From Flavobacteriales bacterium (GTDB lineage Bacteria; Bacteroidota; Bacteroidia; Flavobacteriales_D; Sanyastnellaceae), in assembly GCA_029245065.1 (NCBI GenBank), contig JAQWQB010000141.1, positions 18,910 through 82,909 of the forward strand: a stretch of DNA of 64,000 bases, read 5' to 3'. A program made the position numbers and the translations under genes. Each line of letters starts with the position of its first letter. The stretch's first letter is position 1. The notes under the pieces were generated by a model, which saw nothing but the letters and a program-made list of their open reading frames with translations, made no database searches and was not told where the DNA came from. Positions 25,534 to 34,136 of the stretch are shown piece after piece.

Positions 25534-26588
25534 AAAAAATTCTCTTCTTGTATACTGAATTGGCCGAGTACGTTCTGGCCTCAATGGAAGCTACCAAATC
25601 GCATAATGTAGCGTTGCACATTGTTCGCTGGCCGGTCAACAAAGAAGCTCCATTCGAATTTAGGAATCTAGAGAATGCCACTATTTACGACCGTGATTCA
25701 TTGACCGATGACGCATTGCTTGAATTAGCCAAGGAAATCAATCCTGATGTAATTCTTACTTCTGGCTGGGTAGATAAGGGCTACTTAAAAGTGAATAAAG
25801 CGTTTTTCAAAAAGTGTCCTACCGTTCTTCTTTTAGACAATCAATATACTGGAGACCTGAAGCAAAAGGTGGCTGCTTTTATTTCCCCATTTTGGCTGCG
25901 AAAAATGTTCTCAAATGCTTGGGTACCAGGCACACCTCAGTTCATTTTCGCCCAAAAACTTGGCTTCCCTGAAGCGTCCATAAAACGCGGATTCTATTGC
26001 GCAGACACCACACTGTTTGATCAATTCTACACCAGTTATCCAGAACGCAAAACAGCACTTCCAACAAAGTTCATTTATGTGGGGCGCTATGTAGATTTCA
26101 AGGGAATTGAAGAATTATGGTCTGCATTTACACGGTTCAAAACAACATACCCTTCTTGGGAACTCATTTGCATTGGAACTGGAGATCTATTTGATCAGAA
26201 GGTCGAAGCTGAAGGAATTCATCATAGAGGATTCGTACAGCCATCTGACCTCAAAGAGCACTTAAAAGATGCTGGCGTGTTCGTACTTCCCAGCAGAAAA
26301 GAACCATGGGGAGTTGTGGTACACGAAATGGCTGCTGCTGGTTTCCCAATAATTTGCAGCAACACCATTGGTGCGGCATCTCGCTTTCTTGAAGAAGGTG
26401 AAAATGGCTTTATTTTCGAAGCGAACAATGAAGAGTCACTGTACCAAGCCATGGTCAAAATAGCGGCTATCTCTCCAACAGAATTACTTACCATGAGTGA
26501 AAAAAGCAGGACACTAGCCATGGATTTAACACCAGAAAAATGGGCTAAAACGCTCTTGTCATTCATTCCTAGCACTTCTGCTCAATAG
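25530..26588 (+). CDS. GT4 family glycosyltransferase
   Basis: This is a 352 aa GT-B enzyme. The C-terminal donor domain is clear: FIYVGRYVDFKGIEELWSAF, ELICIGTGDLFDQ and FVLPSRKEPWGVVVHEMAAAGFPIICS with the E-x7-E pair. The N-terminal domain lacks the glycine-rich GT4 loop and starts instead with ILFLYTELAEYVLAS. It starts in an ATGA overlap with the polymerase gene and is followed by a 19 bp gap that holds a weak -7 box (TATCTTCG, 26596-26603). Confidence 0.8.
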   Translation: MKKILFLYTELAEYVLASMEATKSHNVALHIVRWPVNKEAPFEFRNLENATIYDRDSLTDDALLELAKEINPDVILTSGWVDKGYLKVNKAFFKKCPTVLLLDNQYTGDLKQKVAAFISPFWLRKMFSNAWVPGTPQFIFAQKLGFPEASIKRGFYCADTTLFDQFYTSYPERKTALPTKFIYVGRYVDFKGIEELWSAFTRFKTTYPSWELICIGTGDLFDQKVEAEGIHHRGFVQPSDLKEHLKDAGVFVLPSRKEPWGVVVHEMAAAGFPIICSNTIGAASRFLEEGENGFIFEANNEESLYQAMVKIAAISPTELLTMSEKSRTLAMDLTPEKWAKTLLSFIPSTSAQ

Positions 26589-26607
26589 AATACATTATCT
26601 TCGAACT

Positions 26608-27555
26608 ATGCCCAACATTCTTGTCACCGGAGGAGCTGGATTCATTGCAAGTTCATTGGCCGAACGACTCGCCGAAGAACCTTCAAACCAGATCGTAATT
26701 GTAGATAATTTCGTCACTGGAAACGAACAGAACATCCCCCATTCTCACCATGAGAATATTCGTTTTGTGAAATGTGATGTCAATGACCTTTCAGATATCT
26801 CTGCCATCTTTTTCAGTACTAATTTCGACTACGTATTTCACTACGCAGCGCTCGTTGGAGTGCAACGCACATTGAAAAACCCTGTTCGGGTAATGAATGA
26901 CCTGGATGGAATTCGAAACATTTTAAGTCTATCTAAAAATACAGGGGTCAAACGGATTTTCTACTCGTCTTCTTCGGAAGTTTATGGGGAACCATTTGAG
27001 TCTCCTCAAAATGAGCGTACCACTCCGCTGAATTCAAGGCTTCCTTACGCCATCGTTAAAAATGCTGGCGAAGCTTGGTTAAGGGCCTACCATCAAGAGT
27101 ACGGGCTACCTTACACGATTTTTCGATTCTTCAATACATACGGGCCTAAGCAAAGTAGCGACTTCGTTATTTCAAAATTCATCAAAAAAGCCTTGCGAAA
27201 CGAAGACATCACCATCTATGGCGATGGTCTTCAAACACGAACTTTCTGCTACATCAAAGACAACACCAACGCTTGCGCTCAAATTTTCCAAGAAGGCGCG
27301 TATATCAATGATGTAGTGAATATTGGCTCAGACAATGAAATTACCATTCTGGAGTTGGCCAATATCATCATTCGTCTTACAAATAGCAGTTCAAAAATCG
27401 TGCATCTTCCGCCTCTCGAAGAAGGTGACATGACTAGAAGAAAGCCAGATATAGCCAAAATGAAAGGGGTTCTCAAAGAAGAATTGACGTCGTTAGAAAA
27501 AGGATTGTTAAGCGTTGTGGAATGCATAAAACCAACCTTGAATGTGCGGAATTAA
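26608..27555 (+). CDS. NAD-dependent sugar epimerase/dehydratase (extended SDR)
   Basis: This is a 315 aa extended SDR. The NAD-binding motif GGAGFIASSLAERL is at about residues 7-20; the catalytic Tyr-x3-Lys is YAIVK at about 147-151, preceded by SSSSEVYGEP. These features are shared by UDP-glucose 4-epimerase, UDP-glucuronate decarboxylase and dTDP-glucose dehydratase groups, and specificity cannot be assigned here. The FRFFNTYGPKQ and GDGLQTRTFCYI segments lean towards the UDP-hexose epimerase or UDP-xylose synthase type. It overlaps the second asparagine synthase gene by 14 bp. Confidence 0.83.
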   Translation: MPNILVTGGAGFIASSLAERLAEEPSNQIVIVDNFVTGNEQNIPHSHHENIRFVKCDVNDLSDISAIFFSTNFDYVFHYAALVGVQRTLKNPVRVMNDLDGIRNILSLSKNTGVKRIFYSSSSEVYGEPFESPQNERTTPLNSRLPYAIVKNAGEAWLRAYHQEYGLPYTIFRFFNTYGPKQSSDFVISKFIKKALRNEDITIYGDGLQTRTFCYIKDNTNACAQIFQEGAYINDVVNIGSDNEITILELANIIIRLTNSSSKIVHLPPLEEGDMTRRKPDIAKMKGVLKEELTSLEKGLLSVVECIKPTLNVRN

Positions 27556-29410
27556 CGGCATTGTAGGCCTTCAAGGAATAACGTCTCCTGCTGATACGGT
27601 ATCAAAAATGAACACGTTGTTAGCCCACCGAGGACCCGACGCAGACGGAACTTTTGTAAACGAATCGGTTGCCCTGGGCCACCGTAGGTTGTCAATTATA
27701 GATGTCAGTGAAGCAGGAAATCAGCCGTTTCACAGTGCTGATGGCAACTACACCATGGTTTTTAACGGTGAAGTTTACAATTACTTGGAGTTGAAAGAAG
27801 AGCTTTCAGATTTCAATTTCACCACACAAACGGACACGGAAGTTGTTCTTGCCGCCTACATCACGTGGGGCATGGACTTCCTTCAGAAGTTGAATGGCAT
27901 GTTCGCTTTTGCCATTTGGGACGAACAAAAGCAACACCTCATCATTGCCCGTGACCGAATTGGAATTAAACCACTTTACTACTATTTCAAAGAAGGAGGC
28001 GCCGTCTTTTCCTCTGAAGTTCGTTCGTTATTGGCAAGTGAATTGGTGCCACGAAAAATGGATCATCATGGCCTCATTGATTACTTAAGGTACCAAACGG
28101 TTCACACACCCAACACCATGATTGAAGGTGTGAAAATGCTGGAACCCGGACATTACATGATTTTCACAGATAGTGAACTGATCCACCGAAAGTATTGGGA
28201 CCCCACTGACATCGCACCTGTTCATGACGATCGTCCAAAAATCTTGACCAACGTAAAAGAGAAACTTCAAACAAGCGTAGAACTACGAATGCGTGCAGAC
28301 GTTCCTTACGGCGCTTTTTTGTCAGGTGGGATTGACTCAAGTGCTATTGTTGGACTCATGGCGTCTGTCTCAGATAAACCAGTGAGTACTTTTTCAGTGA
28401 CCTTCGATGAAAGTGAATTTTCAGAAGCGGTTTATGCACAAATGATTGCCAAAAAATTCAATACAAAACACACCGAAATTAAGCTCACCCCATCAGACTT
28501 CTTAGACCTGGTTCCTGCTGCATTGAACGCCATGGACCACCCGAGTGGTGATGGGCCCAATACCTATATTGTAAGTAAGGTCACCAAAGAGTCTGGTATA
28601 ACTATGGCCCTTTCAGGCTTAGGAGGCGATGAACTATTTGCTGGTTATTCCATCTTCAAACAAGCGCTGGAGTTATCACAGAAACGCTGGTTACAAAGCT
28701 TCCCAAAGACATTTCGACGTTTGGCTGGAACTGCCCTTACCATTGCCAAGCCGGGCATAGCATCTCGCAAAAAGGCAGCCATCCTAATCCAAGACTACTT
28801 CGACCTAGAATATGTTTATCCTTTCTCACGGTTGGTCTTGGAAGATTCACAAATAAAGTCGCTCCTGAATGATTCGGTGAAGACGCCGAATTTCGTACAC
28901 GGCTACCTCAAAGAAATTTTAGATACGTCCATGCCGGGATTCAATCTTCCTTACTTAAGCAAAGTTTCTGTGGCAGAAATGGGAACCTACATGCAGAACG
29001 TTCTACTTCGGGATTCCGATCAGATGAGCATGGCGCATGCATTGGAAGTGCGCGTTCCCTTCCTAGATCACAACTTGGTGGAATATGCATTGGGTGTGAA
29101 TGATCAACAAAAGTATCCGCATACACCGAAAGAGCTCATGACGGAGGCACTGGGTGACTTGCTTCCAAGAGAAATTATTGACCGTCCGAAAATGGGGTTC
29201 ACCCTACCATGGGAACATTGGATGAAAAACGAATTGAAGTCATTCTGTGAAGACCGAATCACCAAATTAGGACAACGGCCCCGTTTTAATTCAAAGGGGT
29301 TGAACAAACTTTGGAATGCATTTCTGAAGGGGGATAAATTAGTAACCTGGTCAAGAATTTGGCCGCTCGTGGTACTTGAAAATTGGTTGGAGGAGCATCA
29401 AATTGACTAA
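27542..29410 (+). CDS. Asparagine synthase-type glutamine amidotransferase (second copy)
   Basis: This is a 622 aa AsnB-family protein with the full set of motifs: Cys2 in MCGINGIVG, RGPDADG, GHRRLSIID, FNGEVYNY, SGGIDSSA (Ser about 261) and SGLGGDELFAGY. The C-terminal domain has the RVPFLDHNLVEYAL segment typical of AsnB. It differs clearly from the copy at 10176 (SGGVDSAS, SGTAADELF), so this is not a recent duplication. Being inside a glycan operon it probably amidates a uronic acid, though ordinary asparagine synthesis cannot be excluded. It overlaps the genes on both sides. Confidence 0.86.
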   Translation: MCGINGIVGLQGITSPADTVSKMNTLLAHRGPDADGTFVNESVALGHRRLSIIDVSEAGNQPFHSADGNYTMVFNGEVYNYLELKEELSDFNFTTQTDTEVVLAAYITWGMDFLQKLNGMFAFAIWDEQKQHLIIARDRIGIKPLYYYFKEGGAVFSSEVRSLLASELVPRKMDHHGLIDYLRYQTVHTPNTMIEGVKMLEPGHYMIFTDSELIHRKYWDPTDIAPVHDDRPKILTNVKEKLQTSVELRMRADVPYGAFLSGGIDSSAIVGLMASVSDKPVSTFSVTFDESEFSEAVYAQMIAKKFNTKHTEIKLTPSDFLDLVPAALNAMDHPSGDGPNTYIVSKVTKESGITMALSGLGGDELFAGYSIFKQALELSQKRWLQSFPKTFRRLAGTALTIAKPGIASRKKAAILIQDYFDLEYVYPFSRLVLEDSQIKSLLNDSVKTPNFVHGYLKEILDTSMPGFNLPYLSKVSVAEMGTYMQNVLLRDSDQMSMAHALEVRVPFLDHNLVEYALGVNDQQKYPHTPKELMTEALGDLLPREIIDRPKMGFTLPWEHWMKNELKSFCEDRITKLGQRPRFNSKGLNKLWNAFLKGDKLVTWSRIWPLVVLENWLEEHQID

Positions 29411-30551
29411 CGAAAAAAACATACTCGTGTTTATTGATTGGTATCTGCCAGGTTACAAAGCGGGCGGACCCATTCAATCTATAGCGAACTTGGTGGGCAA
29501 AATGCCCTATCAATTTTGGATTGTCACTTCTTTGTACGATCATGCAACGGACACACCTTATGACGATGTGGAAGAAGCAACGTGGATCAAACGTCGGGAA
29601 AATGAGCAGATCATGTATTTCGGTGATGGCGGTCCGTCAGGAAAAGCGTTAAAAGCACTGTTGACTGAACGAGAGTATGATGTCATCTACTTGAACAGTC
29701 TTTTCAGCACTACTTACACCTTGAAGCCACTTTGGTCTGCAAAAAAACTAGACCTCACCGATAAACTTATTCTTGCTCCAAGAGGCATGTTGAAGTCAGG
29801 AGCGTTGTCTGTTAAGTCGAAGAAGAAAACCGCTTTTCTCGCAGGGGCGAAAACGATTGGACTTTTCAAAGGCATCATCTGGCATGCTACGAATGAAGCA
29901 GAACAACAGGAGATTAAAAGTTATTTCGGAAAAAACACATCTGTCAAGATTGCGCCGAACCTGCCCCGGAACATTGAAGACAGAAAACACACACCGGAGA
30001 AGGAGAAAGGCAAACTTCGACTTATTACCGTTGCGCGTGTAAGTCATGAGAAGAACATTCTCGGTGGCATCACTTACTTGCAACAGCTCGAAAACGCTAC
30101 TATAGAATGGGAAATTTATGGAACCTTGCAGGATGAGAACTACTTGAAACAATGCCGGGATGAAGCTTCCAAAATTGATCACTTGACAATAGATTTCAAG
30201 GGTGAAATAGAACCAAAAAAAATACCCAAAGCACTCCAAGAAAATCACTTCTTCTACCTTCCAACCCTTGGTGAAAACTACGGACATGCCATTGCTGAGT
30301 CTTTATTGAACAGCGTTCCGGTTATCATAAGTGACAAAACACCTTGGCAGGGCTTAGAAGAAAAAACGGCCGGATGGGCCTTGCCGTTGAAAAAAGAGAC
30401 GTTTCACAACGTATTGAGTGAATGCGCCCATATGGACAATGTTACCTATCAAGAATTTGTTGAAGGGGCGAAAACTACGGGATATAGCATATCACATGAC
30501 CACCAGGCCATCAAGTCAAATAAGCTACTTTTTTCAATTGACCACCTATGA
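29403..30551 (+). CDS. Glycosyltransferase, GT4-like
   Basis: This is a GT-B protein of 382 aa if translation starts at TTG 29403, giving an 8 bp overlap with asparagine synthase, the same geometry as at 22889. A TTG at 29376 would add nine poorly conserved residues. The acceptor-side loop is DWYLPGYKAGGPIQSIANLV (about 11-30). The donor side has LRLITVARVSHEKNILGGITYL and FFYLPTLGENYGHAIAESLLNSVPVIIS, with E-x7-E. The family is common in O-antigen and exopolysaccharide loci. Donor is unknown. Confidence 0.8.
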   Translation: MTNEKNILVFIDWYLPGYKAGGPIQSIANLVGKMPYQFWIVTSLYDHATDTPYDDVEEATWIKRRENEQIMYFGDGGPSGKALKALLTEREYDVIYLNSLFSTTYTLKPLWSAKKLDLTDKLILAPRGMLKSGALSVKSKKKTAFLAGAKTIGLFKGIIWHATNEAEQQEIKSYFGKNTSVKIAPNLPRNIEDRKHTPEKEKGKLRLITVARVSHEKNILGGITYLQQLENATIEWEIYGTLQDENYLKQCRDEASKIDHLTIDFKGEIEPKKIPKALQENHFFYLPTLGENYGHAIAESLLNSVPVIISDKTPWQGLEEKTAGWALPLKKETFHNVLSECAHMDNVTYQEFVEGAKTTGYSISHDHQAIKSNKLLFSIDHL

Positions 30552-31099
30552 GAACAACAGACTTAAGTAAGTTCAACAACGATTGGTTCAATCCTGGAAA
30601 TCCGCTAAAGCGCCTTCTTTGGTACATCACCAATGCCGTTTTCTTCTTGAATCCACTGTTCCCACTATCTTCTATTAAATGCATGATGCTGCGTCTATTC
30701 GGAGCGAAAGTAGGAAGTGGAGTTGTCATCAAGCCGAAAGTAAATATCAAGTACCCATGGAAGCTGAAAATTGGTAACAATACATGGATTGGCGAAAACG
30801 TCTGGATTGATAATTTAGGGGAGGTTTCAATTGGGAAAAATGCTTGTATCTCCCAAGGAGCAATGCTCTTGTGTGGAAATCACGACTATAAAAAAGAAGC
30901 TTTCGACCTCATTGTTGGCAATATAACGCTGGAAGACGGCGTATGGATTGGCGCTCACGCGGTTGTTTGTCCTGGAATAGTTTGCTCATCGCACGCCCTT
31001 CTCTCTGTCAACTCTGTGGCTACCAAAAACTTGGACCCCTATACCATTTACCAAGGAAATCCGGCGCAAGCCGTTCGTAAACGTACCATTGAAGCATGA
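30548..31099 (+). CDS. WcaF-like O-acetyltransferase (left-handed beta helix)
   Basis: This is a 183 aa hexapeptide-repeat acetyltransferase. The N-terminus (NNDWFNPGNPLKRLLWYITNAVFFLNPLFP) is the helical extension of the colanic acid WcaF type. The coils follow: GSGVVIKPKVNIKYPWKLKIGNNTWIGENVWIDNLGEVSIGKNACISQGA, then LLCGNHDY with the catalytic His. It should transfer acetyl from acetyl-CoA to a sugar hydroxyl of the lipid-linked oligosaccharide in the cytoplasm. The ATGA overlaps on both sides place it in the same transcript as the GT2 gene. Confidence 0.86.
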   Translation: MRTTDLSKFNNDWFNPGNPLKRLLWYITNAVFFLNPLFPLSSIKCMMLRLFGAKVGSGVVIKPKVNIKYPWKLKIGNNTWIGENVWIDNLGEVSIGKNACISQGAMLLCGNHDYKKEAFDLIVGNITLEDGVWIGAHAVVCPGIVCSSHALLSVNSVATKNLDPYTIYQGNPAQAVRKRTIEA

Positions 31100-31845
31100 A
31101 GATTTCAATCATTACCATCGCATACAATAGCGCGGAAACAATTGAAGACACCATTAAGTCTGTCTTGGCCCAAGACTACACCAATCTTGAATACATTGTA
31201 GTAGATGGCGCTTCGAAGGACAATACCATGGAAATTGTCAATCGTTACAAAGACAAAATTGCCTGCATTCAGAGTGAGCCAGACAACGGCATTTACGATG
31301 CCATGAACAAAGGGGTAGCGCTAGCCACTGGTGATGTGATAGGCATTTTGAATAGTGACGACTTCTATGCTGACACCAAGGTGGTCTCAGAAATAGCAGA
31401 CACCTTCGAAAAATCCAAAGCGGATGCTGTTTACGCGGACCTGACCTATGTAGATCGGTCCAATACTGAAAAAGTTATTCGCTACTGGAAAGCTGGTGAG
31501 TACGAACACGGACAGTTTCTGAAAGGATGGATGCCCCCGCATCCCACTTTCTTCTTGAAATCATCTTGCTACAAATCTCATGGTGTTTATTCCACGGAAT
31601 TACGCTCTGCAGCAGACTATGAGCTCATGTTGCGTATGATGCACAAGCACCAAATCTCAGTGGCTTACTTACCACGTGTCATAACCCTCATGCGTGAAGG
31701 AGGGGAAAGCAATGTTAGCATTAAGAATAGAGTGAGAGCGAATAAGGAGGACCGAAGAGCTTGGAAGATGAATGACTTGAAACCAAACGCACTCACCTTG
31801 ATCCGTAAGCCGCTTTCAAAACTTTCTCAATTTATCAAGAAATAA
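31096..31845 (+). CDS. GT2 family glycosyltransferase
   Basis: This is a 249 aa GT-A enzyme of family 2. It starts ISIITIAYNSAETIEDTIKSVLAQ, then EYIVVDGASKDNT, the DGxSxD nucleotide-sugar site. The metal-binding motif is NSDD (about 91-94). AADYELMLRM supplies the family's conserved ED-like base (here AADYE). There is no membrane tail, unlike undecaprenyl-linked GT2 proteins. It is the last gene of the glycan operon and is followed by a bidirectional terminator-like hairpin. Confidence 0.88.
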   Translation: MKISIITIAYNSAETIEDTIKSVLAQDYTNLEYIVVDGASKDNTMEIVNRYKDKIACIQSEPDNGIYDAMNKGVALATGDVIGILNSDDFYADTKVVSEIADTFEKSKADAVYADLTYVDRSNTEKVIRYWKAGEYEHGQFLKGWMPPHPTFFLKSSCYKSHGVYSTELRSAADYELMLRMMHKHQISVAYLPRVITLMREGGESNVSIKNRVRANKEDRRAWKMNDLKPNALTLIRKPLSKLSQFIKK

Positions 31846-31847
31846 AA

Positions 31848-31873
31848 AAGAGCAACCATATCTAGCTGCTCTT
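31848..31873. terminator. Bidirectional intrinsic terminator-like hairpin
   Basis: AAGAGCA (31848-31854) pairs with TGCTCTT (31867-31873) over a 12 nt loop, between the converging glycan operon and the DUF6089 gene. The A run at 31844-31849 gives a T run in the minus-strand direction, and CTTCTT follows on the + strand. Both operons probably end here. Confidence 0.6.
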
Positions 31874-31899
31874 CTTATCAAATTCTTTTGGTGTTCTTC

Positions 31900-32889
31900 T
31901 TAGAACTTCGCACGAGATTTACGTGAACCAGTTCTGTTTCTCAACCAGCTGTATTTCTTTCTGTAGAAGTTACTACTTCCGCGAATTACTTTACCAACCG
32001 TGAACTGTGTTGTAACGTAACCGTCATTCTGAGATGGATCTCCACGCTTCGTAGAAAAACCTTCTTGGTATGAGTGGTCATTTACTGAACCAGAGTTCAA
32101 TGGATCGTCAATAGCGTCAATAATTGCTTGGTTGGTTTGGCTGCTAAAAGCAACTGCTGCCGCAGCCTCAGCTGGATCAGATAGTCTAGATGCAATCAAT
32201 TCCGGATCTGCATACGTAGTAGACAAATCATCCAAGTAATCTGTGAATGTTGTTCGGTAAGAAATTTCCCATCCTACTCTCCACTCTTTGTAGAACGTGA
32301 AGTAAAGACCAAGTCCTGCAGGGATAGCAAGGCCAAAGGTTCCATATTCTTCTTCTTGTCCTTCTGTTCTCCAACCGCGAAGGTCATACCACTCTCCTGC
32401 GTCGAAATCATCGTTCGGGTCGAACAAGATTTGACCTTGTGGATTGTGTCTGAAGACAGAAACTCCTCCAAAAATGTACAGCCTAAAATCTGGGTTGTAG
32501 TAGCCTCTTCCGCCCACGTCATTGTCGTAGAAAACGGTGAACTCCCCTTTCAGGCCAAGTTCAAGCATTCTGTTTCGGAAGTTTAAGTTACGTGCAACAC
32601 GCGCTGGATTCGTTGATTCAGCATCGGCATCGTTAATTTGGAGATAATTCAAGTTCAGTTGTAGCGCTAAACGCTTAGACACTTTGTAGCGTCCGTAACC
32701 ACCAATGGCTATGTTGGTTTGATTCAAGTGCATATCCCACGGCACGAAATCTCTTCCGATGCCTGCTTGCCCCCCGATATCACCGAGGTAATTTGCACCA
32801 CCAATCTTCAGTCCGTACTCCCATTTGTACTGGGCATCGGCGCTGTAGGCGATAAAAATCAGGATTGCTACGTATAGTAGTCTCTTCAT
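31900..32889 (-). CDS. DUF6089 family outer-membrane beta-barrel protein
   Basis: This is a 329 aa exported protein: signal peptide LLYVAILIFIAYSADA, then YKWEYGLKIGGANYLGDIGG, the start typical of DUF6089. Alternating beta strands with aromatic girdle residues (NIAIGGYGRYKVSKRLALQLNLNYLQ, LGLYFTFYKEWRVGWEISYRTTFTDYLDDLS) suggest an outer-membrane barrel of about 8-10 strands. Arginine and lysine-rich C-terminus. Function unknown. The ATG at 32889 is preferred over a TTG six bases upstream. A good promoter (32919-32948) lies in front. It ends converging on the glycan operon. Confidence 0.83.
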   Translation of the reverse strand: MKRLLYVAILIFIAYSADAQYKWEYGLKIGGANYLGDIGGQAGIGRDFVPWDMHLNQTNIAIGGYGRYKVSKRLALQLNLNYLQINDADAESTNPARVARNLNFRNRMLELGLKGEFTVFYDNDVGGRGYYNPDFRLYIFGGVSVFRHNPQGQILFDPNDDFDAGEWYDLRGWRTEGQEEEYGTFGLAIPAGLGLYFTFYKEWRVGWEISYRTTFTDYLDDLSTTYADPELIASRLSDPAEAAAAVAFSSQTNQAIIDAIDDPLNSGSVNDHSYQEGFSTKRGDPSQNDGYVTTQFTVGKVIRGSSNFYRKKYSWLRNRTGSRKSRAKF

Positions 32890-32918
32890 TACCAAAGGGT
32901 TAAGTTTCGGTTAAAGAG

Positions 32919-32948
32919 CAAAAATAGTGCTTTCAGAGCAGTTTCAAA
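32919..32948 (-). promoter_or_regulatory. Promoter of the DUF6089 gene (TTTG, N18, TATTTTTG)
   Basis: On the minus strand TTTG (32948-32945) is followed after 18 bp by TATTTTTG (32926-32919), a full match to the Bacteroidota TTG-N17-23-TAnnTTTG consensus. The start codon follows about 30 bp downstream. Confidence 0.65.
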
Positions 32949-32984
32949 ACTACTTCGTGAATTCTTTCTCAATATTCTCGCTCA

Positions 32985-33011
32985 TTGCAACCGTTTCACT
33001 GGTTACTTTCG
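32985..33011 (+). promoter_or_regulatory. Candidate promoter of the nitronate monooxygenase-like gene
   Basis: TTG at 32985-32987 and TACTTTCG at 33004-33011 (one mismatch to TAnnTTTG) are separated by 16 bp. A short palindrome lies directly downstream at the expected transcription start. The ATG is at 33057. Confidence 0.4.
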
Positions 33012-33032
33012 TTGTACGAAACGTACCTACAA
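33012..33032. repeat. Short palindrome at the predicted transcription start
   Basis: GTACG (33014-33018) and CGTAC (33022-33026) flank AAA, with outer TTGTA and TACAA arms offset by one base. The near-perfect dyad abutting the -7 element is placed like an operator. Which protein would bind it is unknown. Confidence 0.35.
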
Positions 33033-33056
33033 ATTGTTCTTATTTCTGCTGAATTT

Positions 33057-34007
33057 ATGAATCGTATCACCAACTTATTAAGCATTCAATATCCCTTGAT
33101 TCAAGCCGGAATGGTCTGGTGCTCTGGCTGGGAACTAGCCTCTGAAGTAAGCAAATCAGGCGGCTTGGGAGTTATCGGGTCCGGGTCTATGTATCCCGAA
33201 ATCTTGGACGAACACCTTACTAAATGCAAAGCCAGTGGAGCCCAGCAGTTTGCCGTAAACATCCCCCTTCTTTACCCTCAAATTGATGAGCACATAAAAA
33301 CCATCATTAAGCATCGGGTTCCAGTTGTGATATCCAGTGCAGGAAGTCCGAAAAAGTGGACGAAGCAATTGCAAAACGAAGGCATTAAAGTTCTTCATGT
33401 CGTTTCTTCGGCGCTCTTCGCCCTAAAATCACAAGACGCAGGAGTAGACGGAATTATTGCAGAAGGATTTGAAGCTGGCGGGCATAACGGTAGGGACGAA
33501 ACCACTACCCTGTGCTTGATTCCAGCCGTGAAGGAACAGATTGAAATCCCTTTGATCGCCGCTGGAGGAATTTCATCCGGAAAATCCATGCTGGCGGCCA
33601 TGGTGCTTGGGGCAGAAGGAGTTCAAATAGGAAGTCGTTTTGTTGCAAGCCAAGAATCATCAGCCCATGCCTCCTTTAAACAAGCCGTGATTGAGGCAAA
33701 AGAAGGCGACACTGAATTATCGCTTAAATCGGTCACGCCAGTTAGACTGCTCAAAAACGAATTCTACGAAGAAGTCAAGAAAGCAACCGAATCCGGTGCT
33801 TCCGGCGACGAACTCAAAGCATTATTGGGCAAAGGAAGGGCGAAAAAGGGAATGTTCGAAGGAGACCTCGACCAAGGTGAATTGGAAATTGGACAAATTG
33901 CCTCACTACTTCACGAGGTGATTCCAGCGAAAGACATCGTGGCTGAAATCATCAACGAATACAATAACATAGGAGGGAAAAAACTAGGAGGATATTTTGA
34001 TTTCTAA
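33057..34007 (+). CDS. Nitronate monooxygenase / FabK-like FMN flavoprotein
   Basis: This is a 316 aa TIM-barrel flavoprotein of the NPD family. Seen motifs are LIQAGMVWCSGWELASEVSKSGGLGVIGSGSM (FMN-binding start), GIIAEGFEAGGHNGRDE with the active-site His, and PLIAAGGISSGKSMLAAMVLGAEGVQIGSRFVAS, which binds the FMN phosphate. It could be a nitronate monooxygenase or an enoyl-ACP reductase II; motifs do not separate them reliably. ATG 33057 is used; the longer in-frame ORF from 32985 lacks family similarity and contains the promoter region. Confidence 0.82.
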   Translation: MNRITNLLSIQYPLIQAGMVWCSGWELASEVSKSGGLGVIGSGSMYPEILDEHLTKCKASGAQQFAVNIPLLYPQIDEHIKTIIKHRVPVVISSAGSPKKWTKQLQNEGIKVLHVVSSALFALKSQDAGVDGIIAEGFEAGGHNGRDETTTLCLIPAVKEQIEIPLIAAGGISSGKSMLAAMVLGAEGVQIGSRFVASQESSAHASFKQAVIEAKEGDTELSLKSVTPVRLLKNEFYEEVKKATESGASGDELKALLGKGRAKKGMFEGDLDQGELEIGQIASLLHEVIPAKDIVAEIINEYNNIGGKKLGGYFDF

Positions 34008-34118
34008 GGCAACCTTAACCAAACTTTGATGGTCTATTAAATGTAGAGTGTACACCCTTTTCGCTAACATCAGCAGGAAATAGTTTAGGATGAAAGTACG
34101 TTATCTCTGCGGAAGCAC

Positions 34119-34126
34119 TAATTTTG
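34119..34126 (+). promoter_or_regulatory. Possible -7 box (TAATTTTG) before the T9SS type B gene
   Basis: TAATTTTG matches TAnnTTTG but lies only 10 bp before the ATG at 34137, so the message would be nearly leaderless. No -33 TTG is seen. Confidence 0.3.
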
Positions 34127-34136
34127 TGCCCTGAAA

